Of a stretch of DNA of 64,000 nt, positions 33,895 through 44,700 are shown one piece after another. Position numbers and translations under genes: made by a program. The first letter of the stretch is position 1; every line of letters starts with the position of its first letter. Under the pieces are notes generated by a model, which saw only the letters and a list, made by a program, of their open reading frames with translations, did no database searches and was not told where the DNA came from. Source of the DNA: a virus; the IMG/VR virus record IMGVR_UViG_3300007555_000003, positions 17,515-81,514 of that record, one strand, 5' to 3'.

Positions 33895-34248
33895 ATGGAA
33901 TTTTATATAAAAGCACAAGGAGATCCTGGGTTTGATCCAACAGAGATGGAAAATTATTCAGAACTTTCAAGGCTGTTAACTCAGATTGAAACCGTTCTTT
34001 TTACAAGAAAGGGAGATGTTCTAGGTAATCCAGAATTTGGAGCTAATTTAGAAGACTATGTGTATTCATTAAGTTATAATGACTATTTATTAAAAAAAGT
34101 GGTAGCAGAACAGATTTTTCAATTCTGTCCACTTGCACAGAAATTTAACGTGACTGTTGATGTTGACTTTACTAAAGAAGTTGATAGACACGCGGTCTTT
34201 ATAGATATAAGAGTAGACAACAAATATCAGGTAGGTGTTTACGTATAA
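33895..34248 (+). CDS. Baseplate wedge protein gp25-like
   Basis: 117 residues of the GPW/gp25 family: LLTQIETVLFTRKGDVLGNPEFG followed by a conserved helix and a beta end (VFIDIRVDNKYQVGVYV), shown here in two parts around Glu/Arg positions of the family core. In T4, gp25 nucleates sheath assembly from the wedge. The length is normal for the family. It is directly followed by the gp6-like gene, the same order as in many contractile tails. Confidence 0.85.
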   Translation: MEFYIKAQGDPGFDPTEMENYSELSRLLTQIETVLFTRKGDVLGNPEFGANLEDYVYSLSYNDYLLKKVVAEQIFQFCPLAQKFNVTVDVDFTKEVDRHAVFIDIRVDNKYQVGVYV

Positions 34249-34265
34249 TAAAACAAAAAAGTAAA

Positions 34266-36086
34266 ATGGCAGATAATAACTTTTTATCAACGTCTAGAAT
34301 TAAAACTGGAGAAATGATCTCAGATGTGAGATCTTATGTTAGTAGGGTATATGGTGCAGTAGGAACTGCATTTACAACCGCTTCTCCCTTTTCACAATTA
34401 CTAGATGTTATTTCAGAAATAGGAAAATTAATCTTCTTTTATATAGAAGATTCAACGGTTGAGCAAAATATACTAACAGCTCAAAACCCAGTATCAATAT
34501 ATGGACTTTCAAGATTAGCAGGACATGATTCATTTAGAGGAGCTGCCGCTTCTGGTGAATTAAAGCTGAGATTAGGTGTACAGGGATTAGATGATATTGC
34601 AGGAGATGCTTTAAACATTCCCGCTAATGCTATTATAAAATCAAATGATAATGGTCTAGTGTATACCCTAAGAACCAATAATGATCAATTTAGATTAGAC
34701 AAATCTAATTCTAATTTTATATATGTTCCAGTAATTCAAGGAGAATATGAAGATCAAACATTAACTTCAACAGGGGAGTCACTTCAGTCATTTAACGTAA
34801 TAACAAAGGGAATGGTTGATCATGATCAAATTAGAGTAACCGTTAATTCTAATCTGTGGTCAAAATACGATTCAATGTATGATATGAAGAAAGGAACACA
34901 GGGTTACATTGTGAAAACAGGTATAACAGGTGGATTAGATCTTTATTTTGGTAATGGTTCATTTGGAGAAATACCTGAAAAGGGAGCTTCGATTAAAGTA
35001 GAATATTTAAAGATTTCTGGTGCTATGGGTAATTTAAATGGTAGAGCTGATTTGACATTTAAGTTTGAAACTGAAGGAACAGATTCTTTAGGAAACACAC
35101 ATGACTTAAACGAATTATTAGAATTTTCGTTTACAGTCGCTCCTAAAATGGGAGCAAATCCAGAAGATATTGCATTAACAAAATTAATTGCCCCATTACA
35201 GTCACATTCATTTGTATTAGCAACCCCAGATAATTATGAACACTTTCTTTCAAGATATGGCTTGTTTTCATATTTAGATGCATATAATACTACAGATGAT
35301 GGATATTTAGACGATGATAATGTTATCTATCTGTTCATGTTGCCTAATACTCTTAAAAAATTACAAAACAATAAAGATTATTTTAACTTAGATACTTCTG
35401 AATTCTTTTTTACTGAAATAGAAAAAGAAGGAATTATGGGATTATTAGAAAAATCAGGAAGACAGATGGTAACGACTGAAGTTAAAATAGTAGATCCTTC
35501 ACCACAATACTTTAGAATGGATATTAAGGTTAGATATTTTGAAGGATATCATAAAAATAACCTATCGTCTGAAATTAGATCTAAGGTCGCTGAATACTTA
35601 ATTAATATTACAAGAAGAGATCGTCTTCCAAAATCAGATATAGTAGCAATTATTGAAGGTATTGAAGGTATTGATTCCGTTAACGTTAAATTCACTTCTG
35701 AAAAAGAAGAAACAGCTAGAAGATTAGGATATTATATTTCTAAAACAGTAACCGTAACTCCTTCTACTCCACTATTAGAGGATATAGGCAACGGAAAACA
35801 AAAAATGGTTTTCTTTAAAAGAAACGTAACTACCTCACAGGTTAATTTTGAAGAAGGCGCTGCTCTTCCTGAGAATGTAATTAATTTAGATTCTTTTGGA
35901 GATATAATTTTAGAAAAAGAAGAAGTTGCATTGTTTAGAGGTGGATGGTTAGATCAAAATGGAAACATAGTGGATGATTCAGTAAAGACTGGAGAAAAAG
36001 CAGCTCTTTCAATTTACTTTGATGAGCCAGCTGTGAAAAATAGCATATTCGCTAAAGTTCAAGCTAAAAATAGAAAAGCTATATAA
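34266..36086 (+). CDS. Baseplate wedge protein gp6-like (Baseplate_J)
   Basis: 606 residues. A helical N terminus (SDVRSYVSRVYGAVG...FSQLLDVISEIGKLIFFYIEDS) leads into beta-rich domains (ALNIPANAIIKSNDNGLVY; DQIRVTVNSNLW; YFGNGSFGEIPEKGASIKVEY), and the later YFRMDIKVRYFEGYHKN with VAEYLINITRRDRLPKSDIV is typical of baseplate J/gp6 proteins. gp6 forms the ring joining wedges in T4. Its stop shares a base with the next ATG. Confidence 0.85.
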   Translation: MADNNFLSTSRIKTGEMISDVRSYVSRVYGAVGTAFTTASPFSQLLDVISEIGKLIFFYIEDSTVEQNILTAQNPVSIYGLSRLAGHDSFRGAAASGELKLRLGVQGLDDIAGDALNIPANAIIKSNDNGLVYTLRTNNDQFRLDKSNSNFIYVPVIQGEYEDQTLTSTGESLQSFNVITKGMVDHDQIRVTVNSNLWSKYDSMYDMKKGTQGYIVKTGITGGLDLYFGNGSFGEIPEKGASIKVEYLKISGAMGNLNGRADLTFKFETEGTDSLGNTHDLNELLEFSFTVAPKMGANPEDIALTKLIAPLQSHSFVLATPDNYEHFLSRYGLFSYLDAYNTTDDGYLDDDNVIYLFMLPNTLKKLQNNKDYFNLDTSEFFFTEIEKEGIMGLLEKSGRQMVTTEVKIVDPSPQYFRMDIKVRYFEGYHKNNLSSEIRSKVAEYLINITRRDRLPKSDIVAIIEGIEGIDSVNVKFTSEKEETARRLGYYISKTVTVTPSTPLLEDIGNGKQKMVFFKRNVTTSQVNFEEGAALPENVINLDSFGDIILEKEEVALFRGGWLDQNGNIVDDSVKTGEKAALSIYFDEPAVKNSIFAKVQAKNRKAI

Positions 36087-36355
36087 TGAGTATTTTTAAA
36101 AATCTTTTTAAAAGCAGGAGAGAAAGGCTATACTCTATTAGGGAAAGTGTATTTGACGATAGAAAAAATCTTGGAAATGATTATAGAAAAAACATTTTAA
36201 AGAATTCTATATCTGGTCATATATGGAGAAATAACCAAATGAATGATTTTATAAAGTTTATTCAAGAGGTGTTGGCTGATTGGGTAGACTCTGTGAATTA
36301 TTTAAAGAGTTATAAATCTTACACTATTAAAAAGAACGATAAAAAAATTAGATAA
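36086..36355 (+). CDS. Small basic protein in wedge cluster
   Basis: 89 residues, highly basic (FKNLFKSRRERLYSIRES), coupled to the gp6-like gene by TAATG and followed at 3 bases by the gp7-like gene. No motif recognised; its place suggests a wedge accessory or assembly protein. Confidence 0.55.
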   Translation: MSIFKNLFKSRRERLYSIRESVFDDRKNLGNDYRKNILKNSISGHIWRNNQMNDFIKFIQEVLADWVDSVNYLKSYKSYTIKKNDKKIR

Positions 36356-36357
36356 CA

Positions 36358-39147
36358 ATGTCATACCAAAATCTAAGATTTTTTGATAATAATTCTAACG
36401 AATTAAATCTAGAATATAATTCTGATTTAGGATATTCCACGGGTAATGCATTTTTACCTGAGATATCTACAGGCTTATATGAAACTTTAAATTTATATGT
36501 ACTGGAAGAAGTAAAGGATGAATTAGATAATCAAAGGTTTGTACATCCAATATCAGTAGACGCAAATAAAAATACGCTTAAGTTTAAATTCACAGAAGAC
36601 TATGGTGAAAGTACAGATATATTTTTATATAGTGGTAAAATGAATAATGGGGATTATGATGTAAATATAGATTCTTTTCAAATTAGTGAAATGAGAGACA
36701 ATAGCTATTATACATCAATTGATCCAGATGGTTTTAAAATAGTTCCTCTAAATGCAGCAGCATTAAGTCCTCAGGCATGTATTGCTAATATTGCAATGAG
36801 CTCAGATCAAGAAGGATTTCATATTAGAAAATTAGAAGTATATGCAACTGAAGCCGGCAATGAAGTAAAGGTTGCTGAGATTAAAGTGTATGGTGAAATT
36901 GTTGCTGAAGATGAAAGACTAAAAAGCCTTTTAACTAACATGGCTCTTAATCTTACCGAAATGGATTATTTGATATTTAAAGATTCTGATATTAAAGATC
37001 TTGGTGTAGATTATAAACTATTAAATAGAAAAAGAAAAGAACTTTTATTGCAGGCTTCTACTATTAAGCCTTTCATAGGAACGTATAAAGCACTGTTAGG
37101 TGTTATTGATTTCTTTGGATATAACAATGTAAGTCTTAGAGAATACTGGCTAAACATAAATGAACAATCTGAAGGATTTGGAAAAATGATGGTGGTTCCT
37201 GTTGCTAATCAAACTGAAGTAGGTTTTTTAGCAAAGAAGAGTAAAAATAAGAACCTTCCTAATTCTAATCAAAAGAAAACTTCTAGATTTTCACTAGCAT
37301 ATAGATTAAATGTTCCCACTGGAAGACTAAATGAATTTGATTTACCCGAAGTAGAGGAAATTACAGATTTTTCACCTGACGAAATTTTAATAAAGTTATA
37401 TGCTTTAAAGCGTAAACTACAAAAAGAGTACCTACCGCTTAACGCAAAGATCGTAGATATTACAGCAGAAGGTGATTACTTTGACGGAGTAAATCAGAGA
37501 GTTTGGAATAATCAACACCAAATACATGCTCAGTTTGCAGGGCAAGACGTACACTATGAAGTCTTTCCGGAAATTAAATCAATTTATATAGAAGATCTTA
37601 GGAAGGTAGACTACAGACTAGAAGGCCGTAATCAAAAGATAGAAGTTTTTAATAAAACAGAAAGAAATGAATTAGAAGATTCTATTAGATCTTTCTATAC
37701 GGAATGGCATGATGAGGATATGAGCACATATAATACTATTGAAAATATTCCAATAGGTGCTCCTATAATTTTAACAGGAACTTCACTTAAAGATACATGG
37801 GATGATGCTGAGTTTACGTTCATTGATGCAAACGATACCGATGATGATGCTAATGTTTTACATTCTCCACCTGGACAACCACAATACACTACCCTACAGG
37901 ACCCTTATTTAACATGGGATGACTGGTGGAAAAGAAGTGTATATGAAATTGAATGGATAATTAGAGGCCCTAGAGGTTACTCTAAAACTATTAGAGGATC
38001 CATTAACGATTGGTATACATTGCCAATAATACTTCCATATATAGGTGAGTATTCGATTGATGTTGCTTTTTGGGATTTATATAATATAAGAAGTGTGAGC
38101 CACAATGAAAAGATAGTGGTTAAATCTAAGAACATCCAGATATATGGACTTTATCAGAAACTTACAGAAGAATTAGATTGGGCTAACTATAAATATCAAT
38201 GGGATGAAGCTGGGTCTTCATGGGAATGGGGTAGAGAAAATTTAAACACTATTGGAGAAAGTATTGCTACATATTATTTAACACTCGATAGAGCAAATTA
38301 TCTTAATGATGAAACACTAGGAAAAGAATTTTCTATAAGTAGAAGGTATGCCGATCCTTCTGTCCCAACGGGGTTTGCAGAAACAACAGGAGCATATCAA
38401 TGGAAGGCTCTAAGAAAGCAAACATGGAACGACGGACCTACTACTTCATGGAATCAAACAAGAATAGGTGCAGATTTAAATTCTTCATTTAAGTTAGAGT
38501 TAAATGGAGACATAAATGGAACTATATCGGTTTCACAATTAGATACATTCACTGGATTAGAAATAGTAGAATCTTACACACCTACTTCAATATACCCAAC
38601 AAATGCTCAAGATTTATCCGCTTGGAATAATTTACAACAAGAGCTTAACAATTTAAATCCTAATCAATATCCTATTTTCTCTAAATTTAATTGGAATCCA
38701 ATTTATTTTGATTCTGATGGGAATGTTTCAACAGGAATAGACGGAGTTGATGAATGTACATATATGTTAGTTGTATCAAAACAACCTAATCAAAGTTATG
38801 ATTTTCATAACGCAACAACGACGACAGGCATAATAGATCCTAGCAGCTTTGTTAAATATCAAGCATACAATCCTAACTTTAATGATACCTATATAATAGA
38901 CGATCATGACACTATTAGTTTACTAAATCACATGACGTTTTCTTATGATTTAACTAAAATGCCGGGTGTTATAGAGCAGAAATGGAGATTGATAAATAAT
39001 AGTGTAAAAAAAGAAGATATATATTATGATAATCAGTGGCTGACATACTTATTCGATACGAAAGGAGAGTACAGTTTGGAGCTGGAATTAACTGATTTGA
39101 ATGGAAATAAAAACATAACAAGAAAAAACATCTTAACAATTAAATAA
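36358..39147 (+). CDS. Large baseplate wedge protein, probable gp7 counterpart
   Basis: 929 residues. The N-terminal ~180 are beta-rich. The helical middle has KRKELLLQASTIKPFIGTYK, then LLGVIDFFGYNNVSLREYW, a signature I associate with gp7-position proteins in T4-like phages. The C-terminal half has at least two Ig/PKD-like modules (YSIDVAFWDLYNIRSVSHN; LFDTKGEYSLELELTDLNGN). Following gp25- and gp6-like genes it fits T4 gp7 in order and size (T4 gp7 is about 1030). Confidence 0.68.
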   Translation: MSYQNLRFFDNNSNELNLEYNSDLGYSTGNAFLPEISTGLYETLNLYVLEEVKDELDNQRFVHPISVDANKNTLKFKFTEDYGESTDIFLYSGKMNNGDYDVNIDSFQISEMRDNSYYTSIDPDGFKIVPLNAAALSPQACIANIAMSSDQEGFHIRKLEVYATEAGNEVKVAEIKVYGEIVAEDERLKSLLTNMALNLTEMDYLIFKDSDIKDLGVDYKLLNRKRKELLLQASTIKPFIGTYKALLGVIDFFGYNNVSLREYWLNINEQSEGFGKMMVVPVANQTEVGFLAKKSKNKNLPNSNQKKTSRFSLAYRLNVPTGRLNEFDLPEVEEITDFSPDEILIKLYALKRKLQKEYLPLNAKIVDITAEGDYFDGVNQRVWNNQHQIHAQFAGQDVHYEVFPEIKSIYIEDLRKVDYRLEGRNQKIEVFNKTERNELEDSIRSFYTEWHDEDMSTYNTIENIPIGAPIILTGTSLKDTWDDAEFTFIDANDTDDDANVLHSPPGQPQYTTLQDPYLTWDDWWKRSVYEIEWIIRGPRGYSKTIRGSINDWYTLPIILPYIGEYSIDVAFWDLYNIRSVSHNEKIVVKSKNIQIYGLYQKLTEELDWANYKYQWDEAGSSWEWGRENLNTIGESIATYYLTLDRANYLNDETLGKEFSISRRYADPSVPTGFAETTGAYQWKALRKQTWNDGPTTSWNQTRIGADLNSSFKLELNGDINGTISVSQLDTFTGLEIVESYTPTSIYPTNAQDLSAWNNLQQELNNLNPNQYPIFSKFNWNPIYFDSDGNVSTGIDGVDECTYMLVVSKQPNQSYDFHNATTTTGIIDPSSFVKYQAYNPNFNDTYIIDDHDTISLLNHMTFSYDLTKMPGVIEQKWRLINNSVKKEDIYYDNQWLTYLFDTKGEYSLELELTDLNGNKNITRKNILTIK

Positions 39148-39148
39148 A

Positions 39149-39715
39149 ATGGCAAGTATTACAACAATTTTAGGGACACATAGTCTTTCTTCTTCAAGAC
39201 TTACTATCAATAACAATTTTGATAACGTTAATGAAGAATTAGGATTAATTGCAAACGTCTTAGACACGACAAACTCCACGTTACTTTTAACAAGTTCTGT
39301 TGGCGCTGGATCATTGAATATAAACAATGGAACCTTAGCTACATTTACAGTTGATGGATCAACACTAACATCTGGCGTTGAAGCTACTTTTAAAGAAAAT
39401 GTTATTTTTGAAAAAGGACAACAGATTTCAATAGCAGATACTATTAACTTTCCAACTGGAACACCTACATTAGGAGCTTATGAATTAAATTCACCATCAG
39501 CATCAGTAATATTAGGAACATCTACGGCTGGACAAACATTAAGCATTATCGCTAAATTAGCATTTACAATAGATGCTTCAAATGAAGCGATTCACGGATA
39601 CGATTCAACATCTACTATTACAGTAGGTCAGAATGGATGTATTAATTTAATAGGAGAATCTTCTAACGGAGGAAAATGGTATATTGTTAGCTCACACGCA
39701 GCTACAATATCTTAA
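39149..39715 (+). CDS. Small fibre-like virion protein
   Basis: 188 residues. N terminus SSRLTINNNFDNVNEEL shares an IN-x-NF-type motif with the fibres at 50466 and 53690. The rest is Thr/Ser/Gly-rich with short strands, as in trimeric beta fibres or baseplate pins. Cys is nearly absent. It starts 1 base after the wedge gene stop. Probably a baseplate-attached short fibre or its anchor; not assigned to a named family. Confidence 0.58.
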   Translation: MASITTILGTHSLSSSRLTINNNFDNVNEELGLIANVLDTTNSTLLLTSSVGAGSLNINNGTLATFTVDGSTLTSGVEATFKENVIFEKGQQISIADTINFPTGTPTLGAYELNSPSASVILGTSTAGQTLSIIAKLAFTIDASNEAIHGYDSTSTITVGQNGCINLIGESSNGGKWYIVSSHAATIS

Positions 39716-39737
39716 TTAAAAATAAACAATTAATTAG

Positions 39738-41729
39738 ATGGCTACACCACTAATAAGGATTCCACAGGAACAGGGAGGTACGATGTATGCTTTTGCTAAT
39801 TCAGCGAGAGATCTTACACGTGCATATTATAATCCGGATATTAATTTTGAATTTTCTAAATTTGCATTGCTAGACTTGCCAGTATATGCTGATTCTATTC
39901 AAAGTGATCCGAATAACCCTGAGTATTCTGGACCTAACTACATCGAATATTCTAGACTATTTGAAGGAGGTGGCGGTTCTAATGCTAGTTCTTATAATGA
40001 TTTGTTACATGATGGAAATGGTAATGTTCATTTTGCACAAACTTTTCAAAGTTATGCCCTTAATTTAGAGAATATGCTTCTTAACCCTGAGGTTAACGAC
40101 GATTTTGATGATGTTTTATTTCAAAGTGATGCAGAAAAAATATTCTTTAAATACTTATATCACATCAACGCAATAAGAGTAAGAACTGCAACTTCACAGG
40201 AAGTTTCAACAGGATTTTCTAGAATGATAGAGCTGGATGACTCTACGCAATCCGGTTCTGAATATAGTCAAGTTATAAAATACATCGGAAATATTGATGT
40301 AACTAACGACAAGAACTATAAAGGACAACAATATAACGAAATATTTGTTAACGTTCCTTCCTCTGTAGGATATACTCCTGAAGTTTTATTAGAAACTTCT
40401 AAATTTAATACTAATAATATTAAGTTTGTACCAGGTGCTGAAATTGAAGGAAGAACAAGTGATGATACTCACCCAGATCCTTTTTTAAATGTAGAATCTT
40501 ATACTGATCAGGATGACGGAACATACAACACTGATGAAAACGATATTCCTACATTTGGAATTGATTTTAATTCAAGCGCATATTCTAAAATAATAAATGA
40601 TCCTAAATTAGATTCAATATTAGATTATTCTAAAAGAGGTGGAGATTTTAGATTCAATGCTATCCTAGTGTATTACGACATATATTCAAAGTCTAACATT
40701 GGAAATAAAGCAACAAACCTATATGGTATAATATTATTAGATAACTGGAAAGAAGATACTTCAAATGATGGATGGTATATTCCGGAACTAACTAAGTATA
40801 AGCCCAATGAAATTACTGGTCTTAATGGTAATGCATTTGCACTTAAATTAAATCTTAAATTTAATTCAGCCTTAGATAATGTAGGAGTAGAAAAGAATGT
40901 TAATGATTATTCTACATTCTCAATGGATATTTTCTTAGACACTACAAGTGCTTTAGAAAATGCAGTTCAATTATTAAGAGATGCTAACATAAGATATAAT
41001 GATATTTCTAAGAAAGTTGAAATGTTAGAAAGTTTCTTTATAAGTTCTCAAAATTTACAAGGAATATCTAAAAGACTAGACAATATAGAACAGGACGTTG
41101 AAAATGCAACTATTAATTTTCAAGATGAAAGAAGTCTTTTAGATTTAATAACAAACACCAACTCTAGATTAAATCAGGTGATATCTGGTGAAATACCTGC
41201 AGAGTTACAATATAATACAGACGTAATAGAATCAGGTAATAAAGGGATCTCTATTGACAAACAATCAAGTACGGGTAAACTTAAGATTTCATGTGTTAAT
41301 TACGGATATTCATTAAGCCCTGCTTATGTATATGATACTATATCAGGTATTAACGAAAGAGTTTTAAACTCAGATGTTCCTTTCTTACCTTCAGAATCTG
41401 CGACAAAAGCGGTCTGGCAAAGAGTTAAAGAATTCGATAACTTAGTTAGAATCTATACGGCCTTTGACGAAAGCTTCGATTCTAATCTAAATATATACCT
41501 AGATGATACTGTAACACAATGGAAAACAGGCCAAGTTGTTAGAGTAACTTTTAAAAATAAAATCAAAAACTTACAATCTAATAATATAACGATGTGGACA
41601 GATAAAGAAAATGGATGGTCTCAGAAAATTACTATTCCAGCCTCTTCTTTACTTAGTGCTACTCCTTATATAGAAATTGTTTGTATTGATTCAATAAACA
41701 AAACGTTTGAATACGATATTTTAAGATAA
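39738..41729 (+). CDS. Virion structural protein, baseplate or tail
   Basis: 663 residues, beta-rich with many Asn and Ser. A segment NLYGIILLDNWKEDTSNDGW and a following beta stretch are globular, and about 410-480 is helical with coiled-coil character (LRDANIRYNDISKKVEMLES; SKRLDNIEQDVEN). No family recognised. The position after the wedge genes suggests a gp8-gp11-like peripheral baseplate role, by context only. Confidence 0.55.
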   Translation: MATPLIRIPQEQGGTMYAFANSARDLTRAYYNPDINFEFSKFALLDLPVYADSIQSDPNNPEYSGPNYIEYSRLFEGGGGSNASSYNDLLHDGNGNVHFAQTFQSYALNLENMLLNPEVNDDFDDVLFQSDAEKIFFKYLYHINAIRVRTATSQEVSTGFSRMIELDDSTQSGSEYSQVIKYIGNIDVTNDKNYKGQQYNEIFVNVPSSVGYTPEVLLETSKFNTNNIKFVPGAEIEGRTSDDTHPDPFLNVESYTDQDDGTYNTDENDIPTFGIDFNSSAYSKIINDPKLDSILDYSKRGGDFRFNAILVYYDIYSKSNIGNKATNLYGIILLDNWKEDTSNDGWYIPELTKYKPNEITGLNGNAFALKLNLKFNSALDNVGVEKNVNDYSTFSMDIFLDTTSALENAVQLLRDANIRYNDISKKVEMLESFFISSQNLQGISKRLDNIEQDVENATINFQDERSLLDLITNTNSRLNQVISGEIPAELQYNTDVIESGNKGISIDKQSSTGKLKISCVNYGYSLSPAYVYDTISGINERVLNSDVPFLPSESATKAVWQRVKEFDNLVRIYTAFDESFDSNLNIYLDDTVTQWKTGQVVRVTFKNKIKNLQSNNITMWTDKENGWSQKITIPASSLLSATPYIEIVCIDSINKTFEYDILR

Positions 41730-41730
41730 T

Positions 41731-44700
41731 ATGAGCGCTAGTAATTCTATATCACATTTACTCGAACAGTTTCTAGAATTAAACACTAATTCACTAGAAA
41801 CTTTTGAGCGTATCAATGAGGCTATTTCTACAGATAAAGAAACAGTTACCATTGACCTATTCGATAATCGCACAGGAAAAATGACAGCGATTCAAATTCC
41901 AGCATTTGGATTTTTGAAAAGAGAGATTGAAAGAATTGATAAGAATTTAACTGCAATTAGTGGACTAGACACTTCAAGTGCGAACGTTAAACTTAAAGAT
42001 GGATCTTATAGAAAAATACATACTTCTAAATTAAAAGGACCTTCTTTACCTGTAACATCTCTTGCAACCCCTAAAGAATTTAGTACTAAATTAAACGATT
42101 TCTTTGAAGATTTCTTAAACCCCTTATTAACAATAAGTTTAGACGTTAAAGGACAGATTCCAGTAGACACTGAAAGAATATACACTGAAAGATTTATTTT
42201 TGATCATGAAGATATTGCATCGACTGAATCTTTTGATGAAATTTATAAAGGTCAAAATGATCTTAATTACGAAAGTTTTATTTCTAAAATTGAAGAAGCT
42301 GGTTTAAAATATAGAATCGACGCAGAGACAGTTGATATGCCAATTAGGTCAATTCAATATACTGGAGGCCTAGATGTATTAAAGGTTGAAAATGTTCAAA
42401 AAACTGTTATAGTAGATAACGTTAGTCAAACTAAAACGATCAAAGTATATACTTTAAATAAGTTAACATATTCTGATGCTAATAAAAGAATGAAAGACAC
42501 TGAATCTTTAAAGATAGGTGATTCATTAGTAGTAAATAACAAAGAATATAACACAAGATACAAAATAACCTCCATTGATGCTTCAACATCTCAAGTAGGT
42601 TTAGAATTACTAGAAGGATATGTTCCTGTAAAGATAGGAGCAGATTCTTTAAGAATTTATAAAGACATTGATTTATCTGTTGATATTGAAATAAAGGTTG
42701 GATTTAATGAAAGACAAGTTGTTTTTGTTAAGCCAATTGATCCTATTTCTAAAATTCCTTCAACTGATTTTTCACCAGGAATCGCATTCTTTTCTAATGA
42801 ATTAACTATTCAATCCGAAGAAGGTGAAATAACATCTCTCGCTAAATATTATAAAGAAGAGGTTGCTGACTTTGGGCAATTTATTAAAGCGCTTAAAGTC
42901 GATTATATTCCACCTGCATCGGAAGGTCTAATTCCAGATGCACCTATCATCGAATCTGATAACTTCAAGGTTACTCAGATAAATAAACACCTTACTGAAA
43001 ACTCTAGTGTTCAGAAGGTTAAGCAGATTAAATCAGATAAGGTTGCTGCAAAGGAAGCTGTTAAAAAACTTGATTCTACTATTAAGAAAAAAAGAAAGTT
43101 AATTGCTACTAAAAAATTCTCATCTAAAATTGAAAGAAATAGAGAGAAGAATGAATTATCTTCTTTAATTAGAGAAAAGGCGGCTGAGACAAAGGTATTT
43201 TCTTCTAGTGTTAGTGAGATTAAAGCCATTGCCGAATCTAATGAATTACCTAAAGCTTCTCCTAAATATAGAGTTAGAGGTTTTTGGTCAATTCCAGATG
43301 CTAAAAAAGTTGGAGATGAAGTTTCACAAGAAGTAGTTCAGTTTATCGCAAGATACAGATACGCATCTGCTACTGGAAAAACTTCCGTGATTGAACAAAT
43401 TAAATTTAATAAAAAAACTGCTGCATTTTCAAACTGGGTAGAAGTTAAAGGTCCTGTTAGAAAAAGAGAAAAGCAAGCAGACGGTGGTTATAGATGGATT
43501 ATAGAATCTGAGGAAGATGCTCAGGCTATTAACTTTAATTCTATAGATCTACCAATAAGACAAGGTGAAGTTATCGAAATGATGGTAAAATCTGTTTCTG
43601 AAGCAGGTTTCCCTACGACTCCAGTAGAATCAGAATGGTCTGAAATTATAAGTATTCCATTCCCTGAAGGAGTAATATCGACTGACGGAGCCAATTCACT
43701 TGTAAATCAAAACGATTTAGATAATGTTAAAGTTGAAATAAATGACGATTTAGAATCTCAGAACTTATTTACACACCTTGACACTGGGTTTACGGCAGGT
43801 GATACATATTATGCCCATGGCGCTGAAAGTCTTGCATCAGGATTTTTAACTGGAGAGCAGAACCCTATTAGTGTTTATGAAAAACTATTAGAATTACAAA
43901 ATCAATTAGAAAGATTACAATCTAAGGTAGAAGGTACCGTTGGAGAACTACAAATTAAAATTGTAGACGAAGAAGGTGTTACCACTATGGTTAAAAACAA
44001 CACAACTGCAAAAATATTTGCAGGATATTATGTAGACAACGCACCTACAGGAATTAGCAAAGGATATGTTGTTACTAAAAACTTTACAGTTGAATTACAC
44101 AACACTAAGGCATCTGATTTAGAACTATGTGCAAGAATTGTTGGAGATCTTAAACAACCTGCTTATGTTTCAACAAGTGAACAGGAATATGGATTGGGTA
44201 TAATAGATCTAGAAACAGGTAATATTAAAACTGCTTCTAACGCTGCACCTGATAATATGATATCTAATGATACATATTATATGACAGAAGGTAAATATGA
44301 TCAAGTTCCTTTAGTTTATCAAAACTTAACTGGAGATGGTAATTCTTATAATTATTTTGCTACAGCACCAGAACAATCTTCACAGCTAAATGGACAATTC
44401 ATATATTCTAGATTTAAAAATATATCTAACAATGATAATTTATATCTTACAACAGATGCAGATACAGGTTCTTCTTACTCAGTAACAAACGGAGTTACTA
44501 CTGCAGAATATGGTTTAAGTTATCCAATAAGAAATAATAATGGTGGTAGTACACTATTTACCCCAGATGCTATTACCAATAGAGGACATTTGCGAGATTT
44601 TAGTCAAGCTGATTCTACTACTATGACATGTAGATTAACTGCTGCCCCATCATCAAACGGATCAGATTTTATATGGAATGGAACTTACGGTGGAGGTAAT

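Noticed and set aside
39016-39023. GATATATA inside the gp7-like gene
   Set aside because: It lies in coding sequence 126 bases before the next start; at this AT content some chance hits are expected.
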